A stretch of 60,235 bases of DNA from positions 1 to 60,235 of the forward strand of contig JACDOK010000013.1 in assembly GCA_017656185.1 (NCBI GenBank), written 5' to 3'. Below, in pieces: positions 18,534 to 28,219 of this stretch; within the stretch, counting starts at the first letter, position 1, and each line of letters opens with the position of its first letter. Below the pieces are notes generated by a model. It ran no database searches and was not told the origin of the DNA. It saw only the letters and a program-made list of their open reading frames with translations. This DNA is from Peptococcaceae bacterium (GTDB taxonomy: Bacteria > Bacillota > Desulfotomaculia > Desulfotomaculales > JACDOK01). Made by a program: the position numbers and the translations under genes.

Positions 18534-19623
18534 GTGCCTCGTCCCCCTTTCGCTCCCGCCACCAGGTCAGCCCGGCCAGGGTCACCACGATAGCCCCGAC
18601 AATTACATAACCATACCGGCGTAAAACGTTAAGATCCCAATTGATGGCTTCCGATACGTTGGCAGGTATAAAAGCCACAGCAATCACCAGTACCGCCATC
18701 GGCAGAATAAGAGGCCGGTAGTAGGGAAGCCTAAGAGTGCGCGCCATAAGGGCAGAAACCAGGTAAAGGCCGACCGACATTTTGATCAGTGAAATAAGCA
18801 CCCACATCGGCAGGAATAAGGTTTCCAATCGCTGGCCGAAACGCCCGATGCTGATCGTCCGCGTCACCTCGAAAAAGGGTACGGCCAACTCCGCGCTGGC
18901 CGGAAAACTGAATACCAGAAGCACGCTGATAACGCCAAGAAAAAGGAATAATCCCGACAAGCCGATGCTCCAGAAACCAACGCGCCTGAGAGACCCCCGG
19001 GGCAAAAAAGGTGCAATCACGGCCAGCAGAAAAATCTCCATGAACACCCCCGAGGCCACCAGGGAACCCTTAATCAACCCCACCGGTCCGTTGCCCCATA
19101 ACGGGTAAAGCGCGTGCCCTTCCCACAGGGGGGACGATAATACCACCACCGTCAGCCCACTGAGAACCAGGAAAACGATAAAAACGCGGGCCGTACGGGC
19201 AATAACTTCAAAGCCCAAGTAGGCTACCGGAACAACGCCGGTCATAAAAAGTAAAACCACTGCGCTGATCGGAGTGTCCGGAATGAAGCCGGTCAGGGCA
19301 CGCTCGGCAAATTGGCGTAATATCAGGCCTACCAGCCCCACAAAAATAACCGCCAGTATGATGCCGAAAAAGGTATTGATCACCGGACCTACCAGTTCCT
19401 CGCCGATTTCAACAATGGTTTTACCCGGATGACGTTCCAGCAGCCAAGCTAAAACCAGAAAAGCCCCGATCGTCAGCACGGTTTGGATCAGCGGAACCAT
19501 CCAGGCCGCATTGGCCGCAAAGTGAAACAGGTGTACCTGGTACGACAAGAACAGCTTGGCAATTATAAAGATAATGGTAACGGCGACGGCTTCCCGTACA
19601 CCAACTTTAGGAGCGCCCGTCAT
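18517..19623 (-). CDS. Spore germination protein, GerAB family permease (B subunit)
   Basis: 368 residues with about ten membrane helices, APC-superfamily type; the helices run from VGVREAVAVTIIFIIAKLF to the last YVIVGAIVVTLAGLTWW. In GerA-type receptors the B subunit binds the nutrient germinant within the membrane. It overlaps the A-subunit gene by 1 bp (19623) and the C-subunit gene by 17 bp, giving the order A-B-C. A short basic tail (RERKGDEAHAPRT) follows the last helix. Confidence 0.94.
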   Translation of the reverse strand: MTGAPKVGVREAVAVTIIFIIAKLFLSYQVHLFHFAANAAWMVPLIQTVLTIGAFLVLAWLLERHPGKTIVEIGEELVGPVINTFFGIILAVIFVGLVGLILRQFAERALTGFIPDTPISAVVLLFMTGVVPVAYLGFEVIARTARVFIVFLVLSGLTVVVLSSPLWEGHALYPLWGNGPVGLIKGSLVASGVFMEIFLLAVIAPFLPRGSLRRVGFWSIGLSGLFLFLGVISVLLVFSFPASAELAVPFFEVTRTISIGRFGQRLETLFLPMWVLISLIKMSVGLYLVSALMARTLRLPYYRPLILPMAVLVIAVAFIPANVSEAINWDLNVLRRYGYVIVGAIVVTLAGLTWWRERKGDEAHAPRT

Positions 19624-21437
19624 CAGGAACCCCCGCCCCCTTTACGCCGCATACGCCACCAGCCCCGGCTTATGCGCGGCTGGCGCCGGCCCCGCAGCGG
19701 ATCAAGGTAGTCGGGACGGCGTTCCTGCCGCCACACAGGGCCGCGCAGGAAGTAATCCGGGCTGCTGCCGGTAGTAGGCGCTACCGGTGCCATATATGGT
19801 ACTCCAAAACTTCTTAAGTTCACCAAAAAGGCGACATGCAGAAAGATGCCAACCACAATGCCAAAAAGGCCCATTACAGCCGCGAGCAATATATAAATAA
19901 AGCGCTGCATACGGACACTCAGGCCTAAGCCGTAGGCAGGAACGGTAAAACCTCCAATTGCCGTTACCGCTACAATTACAATAAGGATAGGGCTGACGAT
20001 GTTGGCCGCCACGGCGGCCTGGCCCAGGATCAGCGCCCCTATGATGCCCAGGGTGGTACCGACTACACCCGGCATTCGGATACCGGCTTCCCGGATAAGC
20101 TCAAAGGAAACCTCCATTAGCAAAACTTCAATGATCGTCGGAAACGGTACTTTTTCCCGAGCGCCGGTCATAGCCAGCAGAAGGTCCGTGGGGATAAATT
20201 CCTGGTGATAGGTAGTGACGGCTATATAAAGGGCCGGCAGAAACAGTGCGAGGCCCAACCCGAACCACCGTACAAGCCGGAGAAGGGACCCAAACGGCCA
20301 GCGAACGTAAGCATCCTCCGACGACTGTATTAACCCGAAAAAGGTCATCGGTACGATCATGACGTACGGGTTGCCATTAACAAAAATGGCCACCTGTCCT
20401 TCCATAATGTTGGCCGCCACCCGGTCGGGACGTTCAGTGGCCAACACCTGGGGCGCCATACCGTAATGTTTGTCCTCAATAAAGTTTTCCAGAAGCCCCG
20501 ACTCCTGGACATAATCGGCTTTTATCGATTTCAGACGACGCTTTACCTCCGAAACGATAGCCGGGTTTACCACATCGTCCAGGTACATGATGGCGCACTG
20601 GGTTTCGGTCATGTCACCGACCTTAATAAACTCAGTTATCAAGGACGCCTTGCGGATGATCTTGCGTACCAGGGCGATGTTGATCCGGATTTGTTCGGTA
20701 AAGGCCTCCTGGGGGCCGCGCACCACCGATTCGACCTCCGGTCGCTGCACTCCCCGGTTTGGCCAGGCCTTGGTCTCGATGGACAGTGCCCGGTCCGACC
20801 CATCAACCAACAAAACACTATCCCCGCTGAGCACGGCGGCCGCGACTTCTTTATAAGTTGTTACCGTCTGTACCTGGTTGCCGGGCAGCAATGCATCTTT
20901 AACACGGTCAAAGTACTCGGAGTTTCCCTTGGGACTTTTTTCAGCCTGTTTTTTATTCGTTTTTTGATCTGTTTGATTTTTCCGCTTAGGATCGTCTTCC
21001 CGCAATCCGGACAGCAGCATTAAGGGCTGCAGGATAGCAAAGTTTTGGATGGTTTTATTCGACAGCCCGTCATAAAACACGAGCATCGCCCGTACCGGGT
21101 TATCGGTACCGATGGTAAACACACGGATGATAGGATCGTCATTAATATCCGTACGGAAAACGTTCTCCAGTACCTTTTTGTTTTGGTCCAAGTCATTGGA
21201 CAAGGAAGCTTCCATCTCAAAAACCGTTTCCCGTGTTTCCGCATCCCGCGCCGCTTTCTGCGCGGCAGGGCGTACTTCATCGGGCTGTACTTCATCACGA
21301 CCTGCTTTTTGATCTTGCTTTTCCGTTCTTTCTTGCCGTTGTTGCTGCCGGTCCTCGGCTCCGGCGACGAATTCCGTCGGAGGCTCTTGGGGTTCTTTGA
21401 ACAGCAGAAAGTCGGCTAAGCTCTGCCACCAAAACAT
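19623..21437 (-). CDS. Spore germination protein, GerAA/GerKA family (A subunit)
   Basis: About 604 residues from the ATG at 21437, which has GGGGGT about 10 bases upstream; an earlier TTG gives only seven more residues. The N-terminal cytosolic domain includes a highly charged Gln/Arg/Glu/Lys-rich segment (about 20-75) and a second Lys-rich loop near 170, both variable in the family. The conserved GerA core follows (VLLVDGSDRALSIETKAWPNRGVQRP), then MYLDDVVNPAI, then five to six membrane helices (PYVMIVPMTFFGLIQSSEDAY onward). Recent structural work proposes that A subunits form ion channels in the spore inner membrane. The C-terminal tail is rich in Arg, Trp and Gly. It is the first gene of the A-B-C operon. 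Confidence 0.95.
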   Translation of the reverse strand: MFWWQSLADFLLFKEPQEPPTEFVAGAEDRQQQRQERTEKQDQKAGRDEVQPDEVRPAAQKAARDAETRETVFEMEASLSNDLDQNKKVLENVFRTDINDDPIIRVFTIGTDNPVRAMLVFYDGLSNKTIQNFAILQPLMLLSGLREDDPKRKNQTDQKTNKKQAEKSPKGNSEYFDRVKDALLPGNQVQTVTTYKEVAAAVLSGDSVLLVDGSDRALSIETKAWPNRGVQRPEVESVVRGPQEAFTEQIRINIALVRKIIRKASLITEFIKVGDMTETQCAIMYLDDVVNPAIVSEVKRRLKSIKADYVQESGLLENFIEDKHYGMAPQVLATERPDRVAANIMEGQVAIFVNGNPYVMIVPMTFFGLIQSSEDAYVRWPFGSLLRLVRWFGLGLALFLPALYIAVTTYHQEFIPTDLLLAMTGAREKVPFPTIIEVLLMEVSFELIREAGIRMPGVVGTTLGIIGALILGQAAVAANIVSPILIVIVAVTAIGGFTVPAYGLGLSVRMQRFIYILLAAVMGLFGIVVGIFLHVAFLVNLRSFGVPYMAPVAPTTGSSPDYFLRGPVWRQERRPDYLDPLRGRRQPRISRGWWRMRRKGGGGS

Positions 21438-21507
21438 AAATAAGGTACCCCCAGACAAAGCTAGGATATAAAGTAGGATATCCCGGAAAAAGGAAATTTA
21501 CGCAAAC

Positions 21508-21668
21508 TAGTAATCAGTAATCAGTAATCGGTGAGGAGTGAGGGGTAATAAAGAAACCTGTTGCGTTCTTAAGTTCTCCCCGTAGTGGACCGGTAATTTT
21601 GTTCTGTCATGTACGGTTGGCTTGGGTAATTGGGTAATTGTTCATTGTTCACTGTTTACTGTTCACTG
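21508..21668. repeat. Intergenic 7-bp-period repeat tracts
   Basis: Two tracts in the spacer before the 135-residue gene: TAATCAG repeated with variants at 21508-21533, and GGGTAAT followed by TGTTCAC/TGTTTAC units at 21622-21668. The units drift by one or two bases but keep a 7-bp step. The same units occur in at least seven other spacers of this window. Confidence 0.7.
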
Positions 21669-21721
21669 AGGAGGAATTTGCGGGGCAGGGTCTAAGATAT
21701 TAGTCCGGAGGGTTTCATGAT

Positions 21722-22129
21722 ATGAGTATTTTTCGCCGCATGAGCTGGTTTACCACGTTCATTATTCCCGTAACTGTAGCACTCGTTATTGCCTTTGCCG
21801 GTATTGTTATGCCGGGCATACCACGCATCTACTTTATCGTTGCCTTCCTGGCAGCACTGATTTTCCTGCCAGGTGTGTTCATTGGCCTTAAGATCGCCAA
21901 AACCCCGGCGACTATTGAAAAAACCATTATGGTAGGCTTAAAAGCGGAAAACCTAAACATTGTTCACCTGCAGCATCCCGACGGCAGTATCCGGGCGTAT
22001 ATGGATACCTCGCTGGCCAATGCCTACCGGGCAGGAACAGTTAAAAAAGGGCAAATTATTAAGGTCATAATACGGGACGATGTTATGTTAAAGTGGGACA
22101 AAGAAGACGAACATGCAGAAGAGGACTAG
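21722..22129 (+). CDS. Small membrane protein with a soluble C-terminal domain
   Basis: 135 residues. Two membrane helices (FTTFIIPVTVALVIAFAGIV and YFIVAFLAALIFLPGVFIGL) are followed by a roughly 80-residue soluble, beta-rich part (IVHLQHPDGSIRAYMDTSLA, then KKGQIIKVIIRDDVMLKW) that reads like a small barrel, and an acidic tail (EDEHAEED). No family is recognised. GGAGGG lies about 10 bases before the ATG. It stands alone, transcribed divergently from the germination operon; a link to spores is only suggested by position. Confidence 0.7.
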   Translation: MSIFRRMSWFTTFIIPVTVALVIAFAGIVMPGIPRIYFIVAFLAALIFLPGVFIGLKIAKTPATIEKTIMVGLKAENLNIVHLQHPDGSIRAYMDTSLANAYRAGTVKKGQIIKVIIRDDVMLKWDKEDEHAEED

Positions 22130-22131
22130 CA

Positions 22132-22160
22132 TATTCCACTGTGTATTCTACCGTACATTA
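22132..22160. repeat. Short 12-bp-period repeat (ATTCTACCGTRT type)
   Basis: ATTCCACTGTGT is followed by ATTCTACCGTAC, two units of the 11/12-bp family that is better developed at 32122-32217, 34360-34423, 37851-37907 and 41730-41784. Confidence 0.55.
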
Positions 22161-22212
22161 TTGCTCTACATTAAGTCCTTCATAAAACCGCTGCGGTTGA
22201 CCGGTAGGCGTA

Positions 22213-23130
22213 TTACCCCCAAAGCCCCGTCGACATGTACTTTTCCCCGCCGTCCGGGAAAATTGTTACGACCGTTTGGCCTTTTGTATCGGAACGGCTC
22301 GCGATTTCGAGGGCCGCACGGCATGCCGCTCCGGAGGATATACCCACCAGCAGTCCCTCCCGGCGGGCCAGTTCCCGGGCTGCCGCCACGGCATCCTTAC
22401 TTGACACGGTTATTACTTCATCTATCAGTTCCCGCTGTAAAACATCGGGAATAAACCCGGCACCGATACCTTGAATATCGTGGCGCCCAGGCTTTCCTCC
22501 CGATAATACGGGTGACTCGGCCGGTTCTACCGCTATCACTTTAACTGCCGGTTTACGTGCTTTTAATACCCGGGCCACGCCCGTCAGGGTGCCGCCGGTA
22601 CCCACCCCGGCCACGAAAACGTCAACTTGTCCCCCGGTGTCGTGCCAGATTTCCTCCGCGGTGGTACGGGCGTGCGCCGCAGGATTGGCCGGGTTGCTAA
22701 ACTGCTGGGGAAGATAGGTTTTTGGCAAATCCCGGGCCAGTTCCCGGGCCCGGCGCACCGCCCCCGCCATACCTTCTTCAGCCGGCGTTAAAATAATTTC
22801 CGCCCCGTAGGCCTGGAGCAGTTTGCGCCGCTCCACACTCATGCTTTCGGGCATGGTTAAAATCAGCCGGTAGCCTTTCAGGGCTGCGATCCAGGCTAAG
22901 CCGATACCGGTATTACCGCTGGTGGGTTCAATAATAACCGTCTCTTTATCCAGCAGCCCCTTCTCTTCGGCATCCTGCAGCATCGCCAGGGCAATACGGT
23001 CCTTAACGCTCCCGCCGGGGTTGAAAAACTCCAGCTTGGCCAAAACCTCGGCCTGCAGCCCTTGAAAATTATGCAGCCTGAACAGCGGGGTATGACCGAT
23101 CAAATTGGTGAGGGAGTCTACTACAGGCAT
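22213..23130 (-). CDS. cysK: Cysteine synthase (O-acetylserine sulfhydrylase)
   Basis: PLP enzyme that makes L-cysteine from O-acetylserine and sulfide. At 305 residues it has the family length. The PLP lysine is Lys43 in NPGGSVKDR, the substrate loop is TSGNTG near residue 70, the phosphate-binding glycine loop is [11 protein letters not shown] near 176-186, and SSGAA near 265 contacts the cofactor ring. GAGAGG lies 8 bases upstream of the ATG. It is monocistronic between repeat-bearing spacers. A cystathionine-synthase-like specificity cannot be excluded, but the loops fit CysK best. The upstream region (23131-23205) shows no Cys or SAM riboswitch. Confidence 0.95.
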   Translation of the reverse strand: MPVVDSLTNLIGHTPLFRLHNFQGLQAEVLAKLEFFNPGGSVKDRIALAMLQDAEEKGLLDKETVIIEPTSGNTGIGLAWIAALKGYRLILTMPESMSVERRKLLQAYGAEIILTPAEEGMAGAVRRARELARDLPKTYLPQQFSNPANPAAHARTTAEEIWHDTGGQVDVFVAGVGTGGTLTGVARVLKARKPAVKVIAVEPAESPVLSGGKPGRHDIQGIGAGFIPDVLQRELIDEVITVSSKDAVAAARELARREGLLVGISSGAACRAALEIASRSDTKGQTVVTIFPDGGEKYMSTGLWG

Positions 23131-23205
23131 AATTTTACCTCTCTTTTTGACATTTATGGTTTGACATGATTAAAGGAAACAGGAAACAGTTAAATAGAAT
23201 AAAAA

Positions 23206-23229
23206 AGACTACGGCTTACTGCTTCCTGC
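23206..23229. repeat. TGCTTCC 7-bp-period repeat
   Basis: CTTACTGCTTCCTGCTCACT is a short tract of the same 7-bp units found at 31005-31060. It directly abuts the stop codon of the cation transporter gene. Confidence 0.6.
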
Positions 23230-24147
23230 TCACTCTACTTCACATTCTTCCCGCTTCACACAGTGCTCACATTTTTCATCACAGGGCTCAACATGAATCA
23301 AAACATTGGCCTTGGGAACGGCATCGGTAATAGCATCCTCAATCCGATCACACAACCCGTGAACATTATCAAGCGAACTGTGGCGGGGCATGACCAGGTG
23401 AAGGTCAATATGGCGTTCCGAGCCGGATTTTCTTGTACGCAGGGCATGAAATTCCACAAATTCACTACCGTACTGCGTGACCGCGGCCCGAATGGCCTCT
23501 TCCTCAGGCTCCGGCAGTTTTACATCCAGAATACTGGCACCCGAGTCGGCAATCAGCTTGAAGCCCGCCTTGCCAATAAGAACGGCGATAACAACTGCTG
23601 TCAGGGGATCCCAAAACTGCCATCCCGTCAGGTGCATCGCCCCAATACCGCCCAGCACTCCGGCGGAAGTATAGACGTCGGTGCGCAGGTGCCAGGCATC
23701 GGCTTCCAGGGCGGGAGAACCGGTTTCCCGCGCCACCTTAAAAAGGTACTGCGACACTGCCAGGTTGACCCCGGCGGAAAATCCCATTATCAAAGCTCCC
23801 AGGCCCAGCGCTTCTACCGGCGTGGCCGTAAAAAACTTATTGGCGGCCTGCCAGATAATTATCATGGCGGCACCGATAATCAACAGTGCCTCGATAATGC
23901 CCGCCACATTTTCAAATTTACCATGACCGTAACGGTGTTTGGCGTCAGCAGGTTGAGCGGCCTTTCTCACCGCGAAAAAGGCAATCAACGCCGCTACCAG
24001 GTCCATACCGGAATGGACGGCTTCGGAAATGACGCTGACTGATCCCATCATCAGGCCTACAACCAGTTTACCAATAGTAAGAAAGCTATTGGAAATTACT
24101 GAAACGCACGCCGCTTTAACCTTACGGTCCAAAAAACCATCTCCCAT
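23230..24147 (-). CDS. Cation diffusion facilitator (CDF) family transporter
   Basis: About 305 residues with six membrane helices and a cytoplasmic C-terminal domain; such proteins export Zn2+, Fe2+ or Mn2+ in exchange for protons. The CDF metal site is visible as HSGMDL in helix 2 and KHRYGHGKFENVAG in the loop to helix 3, with a second acidic pair (DAWHLRTDVYTS) in helix 5. The C-terminus ends with an unusual cysteine-rich tail (CDEKCEHCVKREECEVE) that could bind an extra metal. The ATG at 24147 is chosen because family similarity begins there; a longer frame from 24216 exists. Initiation signals are weak. The metal is not predictable. Confidence 0.9.
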   Translation of the reverse strand: MGDGFLDRKVKAACVSVISNSFLTIGKLVVGLMMGSVSVISEAVHSGMDLVAALIAFFAVRKAAQPADAKHRYGHGKFENVAGIIEALLIIGAAMIIIWQAANKFFTATPVEALGLGALIMGFSAGVNLAVSQYLFKVARETGSPALEADAWHLRTDVYTSAGVLGGIGAMHLTGWQFWDPLTAVVIAVLIGKAGFKLIADSGASILDVKLPEPEEEAIRAAVTQYGSEFVEFHALRTRKSGSERHIDLHLVMPRHSSLDNVHGLCDRIEDAITDAVPKANVLIHVEPCDEKCEHCVKREECEVE

Positions 24148-24285
24148 TTTGTGATCCACTATTATTTTACCGCAGGTACGATGAAACGTACCAGGATTAA
24201 ATTCATTCCGGCACACTTATAGCAAATTTCCATATAATACTAATATTAGCAAACGCTCCATCTTATGGGAAGGAGGTATCTTCTT

Positions 24286-24495
24286 ATGGCTTATAAATAT
24301 CCTGAAGAATGCAAAGAAAAACGGGATTATCCCGGTGTACTTCCGCCGCGCATTCAACTGGCAGAAGCCTATGTTCCCATTCAGCTGTATGATGAACGTT
24401 TTTGCCCGGAAGTTGCCTTGATGAAAGGAACCTTGTTCCCGTCACTGTACCGTCCTTATTGTCCGGAAGAAATGTATTCAAAAACGAGAAGATAG
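24286..24495 (+). CDS. cotJA: Spore coat protein CotJA
   Basis: 69 residues carrying the CotJA core PPRIQLAEAYVPIQ followed by ERFCPEVALMKGTLFPSLYRPY. In Bacillus subtilis the cotJABC operon is made in the mother cell under sigma-E and its products enter the inner coat. I chose the ATG at 24286 because AAGGAGG lies 9 bases upstream; an ATG at 24265 precedes the ribosome site. A CATATAAT sequence at 24231-24238 resembles a sigma-E -10, but the -35 is unclear. First gene of cotJA-cotJB-cotJC. Confidence 0.92.
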   Translation: MAYKYPEECKEKRDYPGVLPPRIQLAEAYVPIQLYDERFCPEVALMKGTLFPSLYRPYCPEEMYSKTRR

Positions 24496-24507
24496 GGGGG
24501 AAATTTG

Positions 24508-24789
24508 ATGGCTAATAAGGATCCGGATCGTGAAGAACTGCTGCGGGAAATACAGGAGTGGCAATTTGTTGCCACAGAACTAACCCTGTTTTTAGATACA
24601 CACCCTGAAAACCGCGAAGCCCTGAGAGATTATAATATGGCGCACGAGCGGTTAAGGAACCTTCACCGCCAGTGGGAAACCCGTTATGGCCCGCTTACAA
24701 GCCAGGGTCATTCCCCGAGCCAGTATCCCTGGCAGTGGGTAGAAGAACCGTGGCCATGGGAACTTGAGAAATGTAAAGGAGGCTTATAA
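24508..24789 (+). CDS. cotJB: Spore coat protein CotJB
   Basis: 93 residues. The core LLREIQEWQFVATELTLFLD followed by THPENREALRDYN and LRNLHRQWETRYGPL is typical of CotJB. The C-terminus (YPWQWVEEPWPWE) is Pro/Trp-rich, also usual for the family. The ATG at 24508 is preceded by GGGGGG at about 9 bases; a TTG just before it is a less likely start. Lies 12 bp after cotJA and 2 bp before cotJC. It acts as a coat component of the forespore envelope, with no known enzymatic activity. Confidence 0.92.
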   Translation: MANKDPDREELLREIQEWQFVATELTLFLDTHPENREALRDYNMAHERLRNLHRQWETRYGPLTSQGHSPSQYPWQWVEEPWPWELEKCKGGL

Positions 24790-24791
24790 AG

Positions 24792-25397
24792 TTGTGGGTA
24801 TATGTTAAACACCTGCAATTTCCTGTGAGAATTCGAAGGCCCGACCTTAACATGGCTAAATATATGTTTACCCAGTTTGGCGGCCCGGACGGCGAGTTCA
24901 GTGCCGCCTGGCGCTATCTCAGCCAGCGTTACGCCATGCCTACCGGTATTACCAAGGCCATTGTCACTGACATCGGAACCGAAGAGCTGGCCCATTTGGA
25001 AATGATCGGTACCATGATCTATAACCTGATGCGGGATGCCACCGTTGAAGAGTTAGAAGCTGCCGGTCTTGGAACACACTACTCCATGCACGGGCGTAAT
25101 ATGTTCTTACAGAACTCCGCCGGCGTCCCCTGGACGGCTGCCTATTACCAGTCCCACCAAGACGTAATCGCCAATTTGCACGAAGATATGGCCGCTGAAC
25201 AAAAGGCGCGGGCTACTTACGAATACCTCATTAATATGACCCGTGACGAAGGTCTCATCGAGGCTCTCTCTTTTTTGAGAGAGCGCGAAGTGGTGCACTT
25301 CCAGCGCTTCGGGGAAGCTCTTGACCGGGTGCAGGCTTACAATAATGAACATCACGTTTTCCCCGGTCTTGATTTCAGCCGCAAACAAGGTGAATAA
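24792..25397 (+). CDS. cotJC: Spore coat protein CotJC, manganese catalase-like
   Basis: 201 residues with the ferritin-like four-helix fold of dimanganese catalases. Metal-ligand helices are visible as DIGTEELAHLEM near residue 60, HEDMAAEQKARATYEYL near 134, and REREVVHFQRFGEAL near 165. It is shorter than a free-living Mn catalase, as is normal for CotJC, and may protect spores from peroxide. The start is a TTG at 24792 with GGAGG about 10 bases upstream, overlapping the end of cotJB's ribosome region. Third gene of the operon; a bidirectional terminator follows at 25411. Confidence 0.94.
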   Translation: MWVYVKHLQFPVRIRRPDLNMAKYMFTQFGGPDGEFSAAWRYLSQRYAMPTGITKAIVTDIGTEELAHLEMIGTMIYNLMRDATVEELEAAGLGTHYSMHGRNMFLQNSAGVPWTAAYYQSHQDVIANLHEDMAAEQKARATYEYLINMTRDEGLIEALSFLREREVVHFQRFGEALDRVQAYNNEHHVFPGLDFSRKQGE

Positions 25398-25410
25398 CAG
25401 GTTTACACAC

Positions 25411-25440
25411 AAAAGTCCCTGCCTTGCGGCAGGGACTTTT
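25411..25440. terminator. Bidirectional terminator between cotJC and groEL
   Basis: AAAAGTCCCTGCC at 25411-25423 pairs perfectly with GGCAGGGACTTTT at 25428-25440 around a TTGC loop. A and T runs at either foot let it serve both convergent genes. Confidence 0.93.
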
Positions 25441-25451
25441 GGCCATCGTCG

Positions 25452-27098
<1,647 letters not shown>

Positions 27099-27112
27099 TT
27101 ATTTTAAAATGC

Positions 27113-27397
27113 TTACTCCAAAACACCTAAAATATCGCCTTCACGCAGAATCAAATACTCTTCGTCGTTAATCTTGATTTCGTTACCGGCATATTTGGAG
27201 TATAAAACTGTTTCACCAGGCTTGAGATCAATGGCAACGCGCTGGCCGTTGTCCAAAAGACGGCCAGGACCCACCGCTACTACTTCGCCCTTTTGGGGCT
27301 TTTCTTTCGCGGTATCCGGAAGAACAATGCCTCCTTTAGTAACTTCTTCCTGCGGTAATGGTTTTACCACTACCCTTTCACCTAATGGCCTGATCAC
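27113..27397 (-). CDS. groES: Co-chaperonin GroES (Hsp10)
   Basis: 94 residues, the standard length. The protein caps the GroEL ring. Family motifs: IRPLGERVVVKPLPQEE at the N-terminus, then the mobile loop KGGIVLPDTAKEKPQKGEVVAVGPG, and KYAGNEIKINDEEYLILRE at the C-terminus. First gene of the groES-groEL operon, with AAGGAGG upstream of the ATG and the CIRCE operator about 56 bp before the start. Confidence 0.98.
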   Translation of the reverse strand: MIRPLGERVVVKPLPQEEVTKGGIVLPDTAKEKPQKGEVVAVGPGRLLDNGQRVAIDLKPGETVLYSKYAGNEIKINDEEYLILREGDILGVLE

Positions 27398-27452
27398 TAA
27401 ATACCCCTCCTTGTTATTAAATTGTTATTAGTTGGTACTATGATAATTATTG

Positions 27453-27479
27453 TTAGCACTCGCTAGTAATGAGTGCTAA
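27453..27479 (-). promoter_or_regulatory. CIRCE operator (HrcA-binding site)
   Basis: A perfect 9-9-9 inverted repeat TTAGCACTC-N9-GAGTGCTAA, the consensus site for the HrcA heat-shock repressor. It lies between the presumed groES promoter (AT-rich region about 27490-27530 on the minus strand, with a possible TTGCGT/TATCAT pair) and the groES start. hrcA itself is not in this window. Confidence 0.97.
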
Positions 27480-27687
27480 CACTGATGCCTGTATTATGAT
27501 ATATAAGCCTGCAATTTAAACGCAAATCCGGAAAATTAACGATTTTGCCCTTTTAGAAGGAAACTTAGGAAATATCATCAAGGAAGCTTTCCTTACTCGT
27601 CCTTTTTTGTAAAATCCTCCGTTTTCTCGATTTGCAAATTTCCCCTTTTATCTCGCTAAGATTTTTTCCATTGGAGGAATAATTTAT

Positions 27688-27746
27688 ACACAGTGAACAG
27701 CAAGCAGTGATCAGGAAGCAGTGGGGAGTAAGGCGTGAGGCGTAAC
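27688..27746. repeat. GCAGTGA/GAAGCAG 7-bp-period repeat tract
   Basis: Reverse-complement orientation of the TGCTTCC/TGTTCAC family: CAGTGAACAGCAAGCAGTGA, then CAGGAAGCAGTGGGGAGTAA. It sits in the spacer upstream of groES, next to the 103-bp inverted-repeat element. Confidence 0.65.
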
Positions 27747-27767
27747 TTATATAGAACGTAGGGCGGT

Positions 27768-27870
27768 GCCCAGCACTCAGGGCTGATTACCATAAGTAAG
27801 GGCGCTAAGAGTCGAGTTATATAAACAAGAAGGGACATTTGAACGCTCTATTGTTGACTGAGTGCTGGGC
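27768..27870. repeat. 103-bp element with 13-bp terminal inverted repeats
   Basis: Bounded by GCCCAGCACTCAG at 27768-27780 and its exact complement CTGAGTGCTGGGC at 27858-27870. Related elements lie at 33373-33473 (both ends exact) and at about 34348-34439 (one end degenerate). The interior differs between copies and has no open frame, so it looks like a small non-autonomous inverted-repeat element. Confidence 0.7.
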
Positions 27871-27894
27871 GTGTCACAGCGAGCATGAGCGCTG

Positions 27895-28095
27895 CTAAAA
27901 ACACCCCAAATCGCAATCCTTGATTTTGACACCGGCAAGATCACAAGCACGACCAATAACGCGATTCGGCACTCCCAGCTTCTTGGCCAGTTCCCGTGCC
28001 TGCGGGCAAGTAAGGTAGCCGGCAGGTGAAGCTTCCCTTACTGCCTCAAGAATTTCTTCTCCCGGTTCTTCATACGGATAGTCCTGGCGACCCAT
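27895..28095 (-). CDS. Small conserved-looking hypothetical protein next to fdhD
   Basis: 66 residues. The core PAGYLTCPQARELAKKLGVPNRVIGRACDLAGVKI reads like a short helix-turn-helix with two cysteines, and the tail KDCDLGCF adds two more, so metal binding is conceivable. GGAGG lies 6 bases before the ATG at 28095; an in-frame start 21 bp earlier precedes the ribosome site. It is transcribed divergently from fdhD, a pairing that suggests a role connected with molybdenum-enzyme maturation or its regulation. That is inference only. Confidence 0.7.
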   Translation of the reverse strand: MGRQDYPYEEPGEEILEAVREASPAGYLTCPQARELAKKLGVPNRVIGRACDLAGVKIKDCDLGCF

Positions 28096-28219
28096 AGTCA
28101 TCCTCCTCACGCGCATAAATTTTATTTTTGGTTCAAAATATCGGCATTGACCTGTTATGTTTTTAGTCCTAGGTTTATAATAAGGAAAATCCTAGGCGCT
28201 TGTCCAGGGAGGGTTAAAA

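Noticed and set aside
23263-24042. 259-codon plus-strand frame inside the CDF transporter gene
   Set aside because: Antisense shadow with no start context; the minus strand encodes a clear CDF transporter.
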